Shown here one piece after another: positions 37,328 through 49,575 of a DNA stretch of 64,000 nucleotides. The stretch's first letter is position 1. Every line of letters begins with the position of its first letter. The notes under the pieces are model-generated. The model was not told the DNA's origin. It searched no databases and saw nothing but the letters and a program-made list of their open reading frames with translations. The position numbers were made by a program, and so were the translations under genes. Origin of the DNA: Metaphire vulgaris (taxonomy: Eukaryota; Annelida; Clitellata; Crassiclitellata; Megascolecidae); the NCBI GenBank assembly GCA_018105865.1, contig CM030841.1:8668229-8732228 (forward strand), written 5' to 3'.

Positions 37328-37489
37328 TTACTTCGTTACACAGACTCGATCGATCGGGTTTCCGGACGAAAAAACACGCCCGCTGCACACCGTTGACCCC
37401 GGACAGTTCGTCCAGACGAAGTCGACCGCCAATCCGCTGTTTGCATAGGAGATGACCTCCGTACGTTGGTCATCCACAGCGCGCGTCAT
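37328..37489 (-). other. Small coding-like frame, possibly a CUB-like exon remnant
   Basis: Starts MTRAVDDQRTEVISYANSGL, then AVDFVWTNCPGSTVC, and stops after DRVCVTK. GC-rich against its surroundings. TEVISYANSGLAVDF loosely resembles the end of the CUB-like exon (TSVYASQGNSLTVAL). No clear splice sites. It lies on the same strand as, and upstream of, the tail-like exon at 36328. Confidence 0.25.
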
Positions 37490-37774
37490 GAGGACTCATG
37501 ACGGATGTCCATTCGCGGAGTCACCAAACACCATCTATAATTAAACAGCGTTTACGATACATTACACGGCGGAATGGGGCAGTTTAGACTAAATGATCCG
37601 TCGATGCCCGTATAATTGGCGTTAATGGAGCCTGGAGATGTTGTCGTCCATCTCTTAGTGCTCGTGTACGCTGTACATACTGTGCATATTGGGCTCAACG
37701 CGTCCATGTATTCATAGAAATTGCGAAACCAAGGATACGAGGCTAATTTAATTTCGAGTTGTTAAACCGTTTTG

Positions 37775-38070
37775 GGGCGGGAAGTTAGAAGAGTGGTAAC
37801 AACGCTGGACGATGGAGCAGAAGGTCGCGGGTTCAATTCCCGCAGGAGCCCTACGGTCGACTCAGACTTACTCGCTAGAGGGTGGCGGTAAACTGAGGAG
37901 CAGAGTTAAGCTGCGAGGTAAAACGTGGGTCTGGAGAGAGTAGTGGCAACCGACCCCAGATTAATGGATTATACCGCCTACATCGCTGATTGCCCAGGCC
38001 GGAGATAAACGCCGGAACCCAACGCTCGGACTCGAGTACGGGACCTACCTTTAAACCGTATTGGAGTAAA
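37775..38070 (+). mobile_element. tRNA-derived SINE, copy 3, different body
   Basis: Same head (GGGCGGGAAGTTAGAAGAG, GGTAACAACGCTGGACGATG, GGTTCAATTCCCGC) as the other copies, but after GTCGACTCAG the body diverges (AAAACGTGGGTCTGGAGAGA, CCGACCCCAGATTAATGG). Followed by (GAT)n at 38106-38155. From 38160 to 38990 no gene seen. Confidence 0.82.
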
Positions 38071-38106
38071 AACAACTTCACATTAGGCCTACTATACAAA
38101 TAGCCA

Positions 38107-38154
<48 letters not shown>

Positions 38155-38990
38155 CATCATCATTATCATCCTCATCCTCATCATCATTCGAGTAATAATA
38201 ATAACAATAACAATAAATCATTGTCTGAAAATTCAGTGAGTTCGGTTTTGGAATTCATTCAAAAAATTCGGGAATTTTATGTTAAATATAAAATTCAGTA
38301 AAATTCAGTAAAATTCAGCAATATAGTAACTTTGGTTTGGGGCTGTTTTACGAGTTTGGCAACACTATTACGTCACTGTCAAAAGTTTCTTGCTGTTGTT
38401 TACCTTTCATTATCGACTAAATAGTGTGATAAAGTTATAAATGTATTCGCTGCTGTGTCATAATGAAGGAACAAAGCCCAGAATAAAAGCATGTGTTAGT
38501 TATTCACATCGAAGGGTTAATCTATGCCTCTCCCGTACAATGTATTGTCTACCCTATAGACTGGAAATCCGATCCCGTAGACTTTCGTCGAATATATATC
38601 AATGGGTGTCAGAGTGAAGAATTTGATTTCACTTAACTTAATTTGGAAATTTTTTATTTTAAACTTGTAAAGTGATTGGGGGAAAATAGTCATATACTGT
38701 AACATAGCGATTCGAGTATGAATTACAACAGAATGTGATTAGATTCGAAGCACACCAGCTAGTGTTAAGAATGACACAATCCACACAGATGCTAATTAAT
38801 AGGCCTATATTCGAGTACCGCCACACTATTGGCATTTTCTTGAGAATTGGGTTAATTGTTTCCTCTTCTAACACAGATTTGCGATGACCTGATTTGAAAT
38901 TCAGGCGCCTACAATTTAATTCGATTTAGTCAAATAAAAATTGAGATTCAATTTCCTATCTTGAGTTTGTACTTTGAATGGCGATGGTAA

Positions 38991-39361
38991 CAGGGGCGAT
39001 TCCACGTTGGGGGGATGACTGGGGATGCATCTCCTTCACCGGCCTACCAAAAGTGCGTCTTCAATGGAAGACGATCGTCTAAACAGATTAGCCTTTATGT
39101 ATTTCCACAAAGATATGGACAAATCCATAGACAATGTCATCGACAAATTCGCTTCCAGCAATAGAAAACTCGATTTTGCACTATGACTTTGTACAACCAG
39201 ACTAAAATGGCTTTTATATATTGTCGATTCTGAACATTATGTTTTATAAATCAAATCTAGATTTCCCGTAGACCGTTTACATATGACTCCTTTGACAATT
39301 GGCGAGATATTCCTAGAAATTCATTGCATCCCTCCACCAAGAGTTATTGGAACCGCCACTG
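38991..39361. mobile_element. hAT-like MITE, CAG(G/T)GGCG(A/G)TTCCA ends
   Basis: 371 bp, ends CAGGGGCGATTCCACG and TTGGAACCGCCACTG; flanks GATGGTAA and GATGGAAA match at 7 of 8. Confidence 0.82.
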
Positions 39362-39588
39362 GATGGAAAGAATACATAAGGTTCTGGACTTGATTGGGAT
39401 GTGTCAATTGTTGATCTACGTTGATAAAATTAAACAACTGATAAAGCAAAAATTCAACTTTCGTACACTATACAATATATTTCTAACAGAGGTACAAACA
39501 GACGAATATATCATATCCACAAGAGACACTCTTAATACTATTGGTATATGCCTCTTCCGTACAATGTATTGTATTAAAATTAACGCTT

Positions 39589-39855
39589 CGGGAAGTTAGC
39601 AAAGTGGTAACAACGTTGGATAATGGAGCAGGAGGTCGCGGGTTCGAGTCCCACAGGAGCCCTAAAGGTCGACTCAGCCTTTTCGTGGTGGTAAAATGAG
39701 GAGCAGTGGTAAAAATCTCTGCGATAAGCCAAACAGGTACGCTACGCGATGCACTAGCCCCGTATCCGTGGCATTGCACGCCTGGCTGAGAGCTATAGCA
39801 ACGGAGATCAGCGCCGCCCTATGAGCCCGTGAGGCTCGAGAAGGACTTTTTTGGA
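39589..39855 (+). mobile_element. tRNA-derived SINE, copy 4
   Basis: Head GGAAGTTAGCAAAGTGGTAA with a consensus B box GGTTCGAGTCC. The body matches copy 2 (GCACTAGCCCCGTATCCGTG, GAGCTATAGCAACGGAGATC, CGTGAGGCTCG). From 39856 to 40626 nothing else is recognised. Confidence 0.88.
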
Positions 39856-40626
39856 ATAAATACAACAGCGGTGTTAAGCAGCTATCGGTGCATACACTCT
39901 CCTTTGCCATTGGGGGAAATATATGGCAGTTCGGGGAGGGCGTGCTATAGGTGGGGGAGTGGTGATAAATTGCCATCACATTACGCACTGAGATGCAATT
40001 TTTGGGATCTTAGACTGGGGATAATTTCCCCCTATCCTGCCTGTATGCAACACTTCAATAAAGCGAAGAATTAAAGTTTCAAGTTATTAAGAATATCGAC
40101 TTAATAACTAATCATGCGACATTCTCAGATAACGGTAAGACTTAAAACCAATCTAGACGCCGATGTGTGTGTATGTGCGGGTGTGTGGCAGTGCGTGACG
40201 TTAATGAGGGGGAGGGCATACGTGCCGATTCCTTGCGATATTCTGCGATTCGGCGTTCCATAAACATTGCACTCGGCGCGAACTGGGAGGTGTCGACGGC
40301 GATTCTAACGGCCGCTCAGCTGCCGTCCACGGCCGAAGACATCGCCGACAGAAGCGACGTAGACATTAAAATTTGACGAACACCGAAGTTGATCACGAAC
40401 GAGACACGTATACTTCGTCTCTCCACACGATCGAAGCATCATCTGAAGCTGTTCGCTGCCGATGATGATGATGATGATGATGTTTATGATGTAGCGCATC
40501 AATAATTAACAAGATCGAAATTCTCGATGGGCAAAGGGAAAGGGGAAGGATATTCGGAAAAGCATTCTGATTTATTCCCTGTTAGTCGTTGACAGCTCTT
40601 CCCGGAATAGTCTCGACGCGGATTCT

Positions 40627-40889
40627 CAGTGGCGTAGCGAGGGTGGGGCAGGAGAAAACGCCCACCCGGTCGCCGCGGAGGATGGGTGCTAAAAATGCCA
40701 TTTATGGGAGTGGCAGCAGTGGGTAGTATAGACTGGCGGCGAGGACCTTTTTATTTTATTTTATTTTTTGATTTTCAGACGTTTGAGGGCGTAAAATAAT
40801 TGAAACAAATGATCAAATGATTTTTTGCTCGTTAGACTTTTTCCTGAGGGCGCAATATGTCTACTTCGCCCTAGGGGGCTACGTCACTG
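40627..40889. mobile_element. hAT-like MITE, CAGTGGCGTAGCGAGG ends
   Basis: Ends CAGTGGCGTAGCGAGGG and GGGGGCTACGTCACTG; flanks CGGATTCT and TCGATTCG share GATTC in register. Confidence 0.7.
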
Positions 40890-41571
40890 TCGATTCGCCT
40901 ACTTGTTTGCTTCTGTCGACGATTACCTCGTTCTGCAGATAGAAACATATAAGCAAAAGCGTATAACTAGGAGTTGAAGCCTACGGCGACGCGATCCGGC
41001 AAATATTCACAGAATTCTGCAAATAATTACTTGACTAATGGCGAGCTTTTGTTGAAAATGTCTGAAAATTCTAAGACAAAAAGGGGGCGACAAAAGAGAT
41101 GGCATTTTGCGGTGGAGTTCGTTATGGCAAAATGAAATCTGCATAAAGTGGTCAAAATCGATTGAGTCAATAAATGTGTGCAGATTGGTCCAAACCCAGA
41201 TTTGACCATCGTTGAAAATACATAGATTGGGCATTTACAGGTTGGCGCATAAACCGGACTAGTCACATTTAGGTTTGCATTTAATAGGCCTATTGTCCGG
41301 TTTTTGTCAGCTTTTTGACTAAATGCATGTTTAATCATTATATTATTGTATACAGGTCATTAATTTGTACATCTCACACAAACATGAACCGCAATAAGTA
41401 ATAAACAATTAACAAATAATTCTTGTTTCTGCATCACTTCGAGGTCAGGCCACGTCTAACATTACTGAATATATTCAAACCACCCTCTTCCACTGCACAT
41501 TGCCTGCTCAGCTCCATTGATTGTCAGGATGTTCATTGTTCAGTTTGTTCACGTCCCAAGATTACGCACTG

Positions 41572-41925
41572 TTCTTAGTTAGCGTCGAACATTCGCAGTA
41601 ACTGGACCCTCTCTCTGGAATTGCATTGGCCCCACAAGGCCACACGTGCAAATCGTTTAAGTAGAGTATGGGGCCATGAAAAAAATGTTCTAGCGCAATG
41701 TTTGTGGACAAATAGAACAGTTTGGACAAGGTGTGAGTGACAATTGAAACAATAAAGTTAAAGGGATTCAAAGGCGATCTCGGAAAACTAGGTTATTGAA
41801 TGTGGAGAGTTACTACAGTGATTGGACCCTCTCTAGAATGCATTGCCCCACAAGGCCCCACAGTGGTTTTCACACAGGTTTACTTGGCCTCCTAATCCAC
41901 TTTAAATCACAGTATTACATGTACA
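41572..41925. repeat. Local duplication plus a dispersed repeat end
   Basis: AACTGGACCCTCTCT...GCATTGGCCCCACAAGG (41598-41640) recurs as GATTGGACCCTCTCTAG...TTGCCCCACAAGG (41819-41853). The next part, CACACAGGTTTACTTGGCCT, recurs at 62008. Confidence 0.6.
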
Positions 41926-42209
41926 TGTATATCATTATTATCCATTCGGGTCTCATTTCTTACTCCATTGCCCTGTTCAGTGTTAGTGCGAATGCTAAAG
42001 TCTTATCTTGCTACTCCAAAGCCGGGAGCGCCTCTGTGCAGAAGTATAGGAGGCGCTGTACAAATGCTGCACTACGTTGCATAACTAAAAAGTATTCACC
42101 TTACAAAGTATCAAGCACATCTTTCATTCTCAGTACTCGGAAGAATAGCAAAGAAACAGTTTGTAGACCTAGTTATTCACCGTTGGTCCGAATCTTTACA
42201 AACGTATAG

Positions 42210-44360
42210 GCCCTATTTATGTCCACGATTTTCTTCATATGAACTCTTAGTTCGTCGATTAAATTGTCCATTTTAGCTTTTATCGTTCCGTAAATAATTT
42301 GAGCATGACTAGACGTATAGCAAGACTCTCCAGACTTAAAATAAAATTAATATTTTTAGAATATTCAACGTTTTCCGTGTCTGCTGAAATATAGTTGTGC
42401 AAATAGTCTTTGTTTCTGCAGCTGTATCGGTAAAAAGTTGTCACCGATGCAAATGGCATTGAGTCTCTGTGGACAATTGTTATGCACGAAGATCCGTACG
42501 TCAGCATTTCCATTATCAGTTTCAGTTCTGTTAGTCTCTGTTGTTGTTGCTTTTTTGTTGTTGTTGTCTGCTAATGGTGCTTTGCAAAGCAAATTTTGAA
42601 GAGAAAGCGTTGCCAAGCGGTCAACGGAGAGTAGGAAGTATTGCAGCGTTGGTTCGCTCCTTTGCGTGTTACTAATTTTCATTCAGAAACGTGTTCTTCA
42701 TTGGATCAGATACGCTCTTCTTCGAGTTGTGAAGTCCAATCTACACCCATTCCCCCTACCCCGTCGCTTTCAAAGGAATCAAAATTAAGCATAACGATCT
42801 CAAAACTGTTGAGTTTTCTCTAATGCGATGATGCATAAAATCTCACCGACTGCGAGTGAAAATCTAACCTCATTAATAATAATTCTGCAAAGATAAGATA
42901 CGACTTCGACGTAAAGTATCTCTTAGTTTCATCGTTGACGATAGCTTTGAGAGATCGTGCTTAAGGCGGAAAGAGTTGGTTCCAAAAACAGGCATCACTA
43001 GATCTATATTCATTTAGGCTATACTAGACTTTCTTTCAGAGATAAAACGCGCCCAATCGATCCCTCTTTCCCCTACCGTCGCTTTTAGCATATCAAAATT
43101 ACGCATTATAACCGATATGTGAGATCATTAATGATTAGATTGTATTATTCCGAACCCAATGAATTTGAAAATTGCTGCATTGGTCATTTCAATTACTTGA
43201 CATCGTGCCCTTCTTTCTAATTTAGTTGAAATGTTGTTATGTGACTCGATAGATTTGATTGATTGATTGAACAGATATGAAGGTGATATAGGGTCTACAT
43301 CTGCTACAAATAAAACATGTTGCAAACAATCTGAACATACAGGTGTTAGGGTTCTTTCATCCACATTCTTACAGAGTTTTATCAGGATTTGCCAAAATTT
43401 GACAAAGTTATAGCCTAAATGAAAAGGATGCAGGATTTATTGGACAACCGTGTAGATCAGATCTGCATTGCCTTTGGTCATCGTCAATTTTCTGCTTGTT
43501 TTCCATTCAGCCGACAGTCATTGCTAAATGTTATTAAACACTAAAATCAAAAAAGCGGCTTTCTTTCTTTCGCAGACATGAAAATTTGGAACTTTTACTC
43601 TGTCTGTCTGTCTGTTCCATTAAAAACATCCCGAGAACTTTCAAATCTAGACTTAAAGTTGGATAACACTGAAGTCTATCATGGAGATATTCGGATGACT
43701 AGAACACCATTTTGGGACACTGCATTAAACTTAAGTAGGCCTACTTTGGCTCAGTTCGTTTTTACACTTTAAAAATCTTGATATTTGAGTTGGTAGAAAG
43801 ATTGACATCCAGCAATGGCGATGCGAATATTTCGACATAGGGTATTACGACATTGCGAATTAAATTATACATTAGCTCCTTAGGAACATTAGGAACCTTC
43901 TGAGGGCCATATTTTTATTTCTATATAATTCTCTTGTTATTTGAGCGCCTAATACTGAGGGCCATATTTTTATTCCCATATAATTCTCTTGTTATTTGAG
44001 CGCCTAATAATCTTAGAAATCAGGCTTCGCAAGCAAGTAGGCCTAATAACATCAGTTGTGGGGTTTCTTCGTAGCTACAAAACTGCTACGTGACTGCTGA
44101 TTCAGATAGGAGGCGCTGGTTAAATGACTGAATGTTGTTAAATCCTGCTGATTTGTTTTTTTCAGAATCTTGCAAATGCGTGGGTCGTTCTTTTTAAATT
44201 CAATTTTTGTGCGAATATGATTTAAAAAGTGGATCTGTATTTCTTTTTTTATTTCATATCTATTATTTTACCATTCAGTAGCTAACAAATGAATTCTCGA
44301 ATTCAGTTTCTAACATCATCATCATCATTGTCATCATCATTGTCATCATCATTGTCATTG

Positions 44361-44392
<32 letters not shown>

Positions 44393-46000
44393 GGATAGAC
44401 GATGCTTTTAGCATTTGTGACATTTTCGTTTTATTGTAATTCGAATTAAAATTCTAGTAGATAATTTTCAGTTCAGTGACTTTCACCCATTAGATAGGAC
44501 ATCGATACTTTTTATCCAGAGGGTTGAGAACACTACGGCCCATTAAGGTGTCCGTTAGAAATACATATCGAAACACAACATAAGATTTATCGTTACGCCT
44601 ACGTTGATAAAAGTCATTAAATTTATCATTGTTTTGTCTTGTTTAGCCACCTGGCGATTATCAGTGTCAAAATTTGACAATCTGTGAAAGCGATGTAGTG
44701 TTGTGGAGGAACAGAACTGAGCGGAGCCTGCCGACATGTTGATATAGGATATTAGGATATAGAGTCAGTCTTCCCAAACAACAGGTCTAGGATTAGGAGG
44801 GCAAAGCTTCCAGATACATATCTGAGTTCTTCTGCTCTCTATGAATACAGCATATCAAAGCAGTAATAAATAAATAAATAAATAAATCAATAAATCAATC
44901 AATCAATCGGTCAATCAATCCATTATTACCACTACAAGACAAATCTTGCATGCGCTCTATTACTGGTTCTTATGAAATTCAAATATCTGATGAAAATATC
45001 CTAAAATAAATTTAAAGCAAATATTGGAATTGAAGAAAAGCTGTAAACCAATAAAATTTAGAATTATGTAGCACCATTTTAGTACTACAACTGCCAAATG
45101 ACATCATATATTTAACGAGATCGAGATGTCGAGGGGCATGCTAAAGAGGATAAAACTCTACATGCAGATGATTCTTTTTACCTGCATTGGAAAATATTTC
45201 AAATGTGATCGGTGCCGGATTGGAGCAAAATGATTGCACAATCCATAGGATTAAGGCTCGAGGATTTAAGACTAGGGATTGAGAATTGGATTGAAAGACG
45301 CCGTTACAGCTCAGCTGCATCCTATGGCCCTAACTACTAACTGTTTAGGCGTGAATGTTCAAAGCTGAAGTTGCATATGGACTTTTGTGGTTACGGCAAA
45401 GAACCGGCCAGAGACCGCAACGTCTTACAGTGGTCTCGTTCGTTCAACTTAGAGTCCTAATCCACAAGGATAAGGACATTTCGTCTGAGAGAAAGTGACC
45501 AGCAGCACAGGAGCCAACAATCGCTGGAACGGGCGGAATGTTATTCTCCTCATCCTACTCCTCCTCCTCTTCAAAGAATTATTTAAACTAACGTAATAAG
45601 TCGGCCGCCCAACAATAATTATTAGGACATACACTTGTGACGAGATTGGTCGAATTTTAATGCAAGATTAAATCTGGCAAAGACAGGGCAAAGCGGGGCA
45701 AGTTAGGCACCAATCCAGACAATGCAATATTAAGCTGATTTCGCTGTACAGTACACGTCTACGTTAAACTGTTGTTCAGAATAGGGAGACCACAGCGTCT
45801 GTCTACAGCAATAATCTCTATAAGTAAAAGCGTCATTTTATTTTGGTTCTCAAGGAAACAGTGCTGCACAAAATTCACAAAATTTTTTTCATAATGGGGT
45901 AAGACGGGGACTAATCTAGTCTTTAGAGACGAAGTATTTACACTATGCTGACGTAGTGAAGACGGCCGCATACCCTGGATTTGACCTGAATCTTAAATGA
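42210..46000. other. Gene-poor intergenic stretch
   Basis: Contains a tandem duplication at 43890-44010, an ATC-rich tract at 44312-44393 and AATA/CAAT tracts at 44865-44925. Open frames here (for example minus 42682-42365) have no recognisable domains or splice support. Confidence 0.5.
43890..44010. repeat. Two-copy tandem duplication, about 60 bp unit
   Basis: CTGAGGGCCATATTTTTATT and then ATATAATTCTCTTGTTATTT and GAGCGCCTAATA occur twice in succession, differing at a few bases. Confidence 0.88.
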
Positions 46001-46009
46001 TTTTTATTC

Positions 46010-46065
46010 GGTGTGCCATCGGCTGATGTTCCTGTGCATTATGAAGTGGCGCTATAGAATAGAAG
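46010..46065 (+). mobile_element. LINE 3'-end fragment, plus strand
   Basis: GGTGTGCCATCGGCTGATGTTCC, split here as GGTGTGCCATCGGC and TGATGTTCC, then GAAGTGGCGCTATAGAA. Same 3' UTR family as 19580-19655 and 48410-48480. Confidence 0.6.
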
Positions 46066-46540
46066 TTTAAGATTAAATTAGAGATGAGATTAGATTAGAG
46101 TTATACGATACGTTTAGGCTTCCTATGCATAAATAACATGCTTAGCGAGGGGAAGAGGAGAACTTTGCTATTAAACAAGAAATCCAACACCGTGAAGAAC
46201 CTATCTTCTTTCTAGGTCGTCTCATATGTAATGTAGACGACGTGTCACGACGGCGACGATTTGATATTGAAACCTGCAGTACTTGTTTTAGAAAGTTGTT
46301 GGCACCTTTTTTTGGCATGGTGATGGTAATAACCCCCGCCCCCACCAAAAAAACTATGACATAAATTTGATATTTTAAAATTGAAAATACACGACCATTT
46401 ACCTCACGACGGCTGCGTCCTGATTCAAATCTTTACTGCTGATTAAGTAGCAAAGCATAGCAGGTCGCAACACAATGCTCTAGTTACTGTAGATAACGGA
46501 AGAAAGTTACTGCATTATTACTATTATTATTATTACTATT

Positions 46541-46689
46541 ACTATTGTAATGTAATGTAACAAAATATTTGTATAGCGCCTCTTTTGAAGAATCACTCAG
46601 AAGCGCTTAAGTTTTACGTCGTTTCAAAAAGAGTGCCATAGAATTAGGAGTTGCTAAGCCACGCATACTGGCGTCAAGAGCATTCCAAA

Positions 46690-46690
<1 letters not shown>
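46541..46690 (-). mobile_element. Second 3' end of the 19.9-23.4 kb LINE family
   Basis: ATGTAATGTAACAAAATATT, GTATAGCGCCTCTTTTGAAG and GCCATAGAATTAGGAGTTGC match 19910-20095 with one internal deletion. It is cut at GCATTCCAAA and runs straight into an (ATT)n array (46690-46766). Confidence 0.85.
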
Positions 46691-46766
<76 letters not shown>

Positions 46767-46774
46767 CATCATCA

Positions 46775-47000
46775 TCATCATTATCACTATATTAGCTAGA
46801 TGATTTATATAGCGCAATAAGCATGACAGAATGGCCAGAGAAAAGAGCGCTTTACAATACTTCATATTATACCCGATGGTGAATAGGTGAGTCTTAAGAT
46901 TACTTGCATTAACTTAGGCAGCAACTCAAAGGACCTAATTTTCTCATCTACCCATCTTGATCCACTTTTCCCTAAATTTGCTACTATGACACCGACTATC
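46775..47000 (-). mobile_element. LINE 3'-end fragment next to (ATT)n
   Basis: GATTTATATAGCGCAATAAGC resembles the 33037 family 3' UTR. Minus-strand reading gives NLKTHLFT-like residues (SNLKTHLFTI), then decays. Confidence 0.55.
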
Positions 47001-47196
47001 ACCTATAATCTCATAATAGTTATCGTTGTAGGCTACTTTTGTGCCGCAATTGAATAATCGGCACAGTTGCTGCCGCTGGTGAATTTATAGAGAAGCCACT
47101 TTGTATTTTCAAACTTTCTCTTGACTTTTACGCTTGCGATTTTCTGGAAAGTTCGCAAGGAGCCGACTTCAACTTAAAGTTAGTCTATTTTGTGAA

Positions 47197-47334
47197 ATGG
47201 CGGCGACTGAATGCACTTGCTCCGCAGATGAACCTAAACAGAGTTTGAAACAAACTAAACTACATATTAATGCTAGTTATCCCAGATTTGATTCCGATCA
47301 CGAAAACAGTACACACCACTGGCATATACAATAG
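47197..47334 (+). other. Small ORF with good start context
   Basis: GTGAAATGGCGGCG gives a purine at -3 and G at +4. It encodes MAATECTCSADEPKQSLKQT through STHHWHIQ (45 residues). A donor-like A|GTACAC near 47308 could make it a first exon. No domain recognised; it lies just before the Harbinger-like element. Confidence 0.25.
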
Positions 47335-47371
47335 AAGTTAGCGGCATGGTCAAAAAAACAGGAACGCATTA

Positions 47372-47688
47372 TGATGGTGGGACACTACCCGCGCATTGAG
47401 CGAGTTCATTTTGATGTCCTTTGCGATCGTGTTGAACGTGTAGGAGCGATTTTCCATACAGGAAAAAAATAAGCCACGCCTACAACAGTTGATGTAGCGC
47501 TAATAGAAGTTGATGTAGCGCTGAAAAAATGGCAGACGAAGAATTAGTTGCTATTTGCGGAATGATGATTTTAACAACATGTATCATCGCATCGATACCT
47601 GCTTTGTCGAAAGAAAAGAAGTCAAAGAAACCCAGAAAGGCTAGACTTTGGCCTTGGTCATGACCACGGCGATACATAAGTTGTCTTG

Positions 47689-47760
<72 letters not shown>

Positions 47761-48367
47761 TGTACCGGTAAATAAAGAAGCATTTAGTTTTCAAATTTAA
47801 AGTTCACTCCATTTCGTTGCATTGCGTGTAGATTCATTGTGTAATATATACATTCACGTACCTGGTGTGGACTGGAGTTTTCCAGCAATCTCGAGCCATA
47901 TCGATGGCTTTTTATCACTTTCTTTATACGTATCGCATATGCTATCCCATTCCCATAAAATGGGATGCACCGCCACCTCATTCAATATATTTATATCAAA
48001 TTTATATCAAATTCACTTTTTGTAGCCATGATTAATTTTCTCTTGTCTTCTCTTTATTTCAAATTATTTGGCGGGCTGACCATAGATTTATTATTAATAT
48101 ATTAAAGTCTATGGGGCTGACGTTTCAACTGGTACCTGATTGGTTGAAAAGTCAAAATGAACGCGATCGAAACTCGGGTGAATGTGCAATCACAATCAGT
48201 CGTGAGCAGCGGCGTTGATTTTCTCCCCTCCGTGTGCTTGCACGCGATCAATGTATGCTAATGTCCCAGTCACCATTCGAAAGCGGCTTATCATTCAAGC
48301 ATTGAAAGCGCTTTCGCAAAGGACGTCAAAATGAACTCGCTCAATGCGCGCTAGTTTCCCACCACCA
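47372..48367. mobile_element. PIF/Harbinger-like element
   Basis: 996 bp with inverted ends over about 50 bp: TGATGGTGGGACACTACC at the left and, inverted, TGGTGGTGGGAAACTAG at the right, both followed by CGCGCATTGAGCGAGTTCAT. Flanked by TTA on both sides (47369-47371, 48368-48370), the target typical of Harbinger elements. It contains an (AAT)n array (47690-47758) and a transposase-like relic. Confidence 0.82.
47529..47663 (+). pseudogene. Relic of a Harbinger transposase N terminus
   Basis: 44 codons: MADEELVAICGMMILTTC, IIASIPALSKEKKSKKPRK, ARLWPWS, then TGA. Harbinger transposases start with a short Leu/Glu-rich lead followed by a basic stretch and R-x-W-V-R-P-W; KKPRKARLWPW fits that junction. 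All catalytic DDE parts are missing, replaced downstream by the (AAT)n array. Identification rests on this motif and on the element's ends. Confidence 0.5.
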
Positions 48368-48409
48368 TTAGACGGCATAGTCTGCGTCACGATCTCTTCT
48401 TATCAAATC

Positions 48410-48705
48410 TTAAACTTCTATAGCGCTACTTCATAATGCACAGGAGCATCAACCGATGGCACACCAAATCCAAATCATCAAAGATTCAGATCAAATCCAG
48501 GGTATCCCCAGGCAAACGGGTGACAGTCTATGGTGGATAAGCCAGGTCAAAGAGTTGGGTTTTTAAACTTGTTCTAAATATCTGTAGTGAATTTTACAAT
48601 GCGCACATGCTGATGAAATGAGTTCCAGAGTTTGGGGCGGCCACTGAGAAAGCACGAGAACCAAGAACTGGCCGAGTATGAGAGAGGTATAGAACTATTG
48701 CAGAC
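48410..48705 (-). mobile_element. LINE 3' fragment with RAFSVAAP motif
   Basis: Minus-strand reading gives RPVLGSRAFSVAAP, then (after a frameshift) KLWNSF and KFKTQLFDLA, the C-terminal signature of L2/CR1-type proteins. Its 3' UTR (GTGCCATCGGTTGATGCTCC, AGTAGCGCTATAGAAGTTTA) defines the family of the fragments at 11740, 19453 and 46010. Confidence 0.75.
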
Positions 48706-49256
48706 AAGGATCTGGTCGAGTATTTTTTGTTTGTACAGAAAGTTTTAAAAGAAGGTAACTAGGTTCCAAGTAATAAAGTGTTTTGTATACCTAACGACAG
48801 ATTTTAAAGGCGAATTTTTTGTAAAAATATCTAATCAGGTTAGGGGCCCATATCTGTTTTCGACGCGACAATTTTTCATAATGTTACTTATGTAAAATTT
48901 TAAGAAACGTTCTGCACGATCTACAGGTTGAATCTACAGTAATCTAGCGCAGATCAAATAGCAAAACCTTGGCGTTTTCGCGCGAAACCGCTGATCTTTG
49001 CCAACTCAAGAAGATGGTCCACCGCCGCAGCTGCGTCGCCAGCCTCCGTTTCCTCGTCTTTTACGCCAAATTGGTCGTCAGAGTTCCACAGATTTGGCAT
49101 TCCTTTCGGTAACATGCCGACCTGTCGAAACATGCGACAAAAGCATTCACAGTAAAACATCTGGTAAAAAGTAATGTTTTACTATAAAAACTTCTTGTGC
49201 CTTTCGAACGCCTGACTAAAGAGTAAGAAGAGGAATAAGGTAAGACTACTATTACC

Positions 49257-49575
49257 CAGGCCCTCCGAGAGGGGGGGCAGGGGGGGCAACTGCACAGGGG
49301 CCCGGCGGTCCGCGGAGGGGGCCCGGGCCGATGATGAATATGTATAATTAACAATAAAATGAATAATAACACTAAAGAACGGTTAAAAATGACAGTTCAG
49401 CAGAGGGGCCCGGCGAGCACAAGGGGGCCCGGGACACAATACACAATATTAAATAAACGGCAGACGACGAGCAAAAAAAAAAAAAAAAAAAAAGGGCGTC
49501 AAGAAAAAATTATGACTTGTCAAGGGCCCGTCGGCCATTCTGCACAGGGGCCCGGAATTTCTCTCGGAGGGCCTG
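49257..49575. mobile_element. hAT-like MITE, CAGGCCCTCCGAGAG ends
   Basis: 319 bp, ends CAGGCCCTCCGAGAGG and TCTCTCGGAGGGCCTG, perfect 8-bp flanks CTATTACC (49249-49256, 49576-49583). The interior has CAGGGGCCCGG words and an A20 run. Confidence 0.92.
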
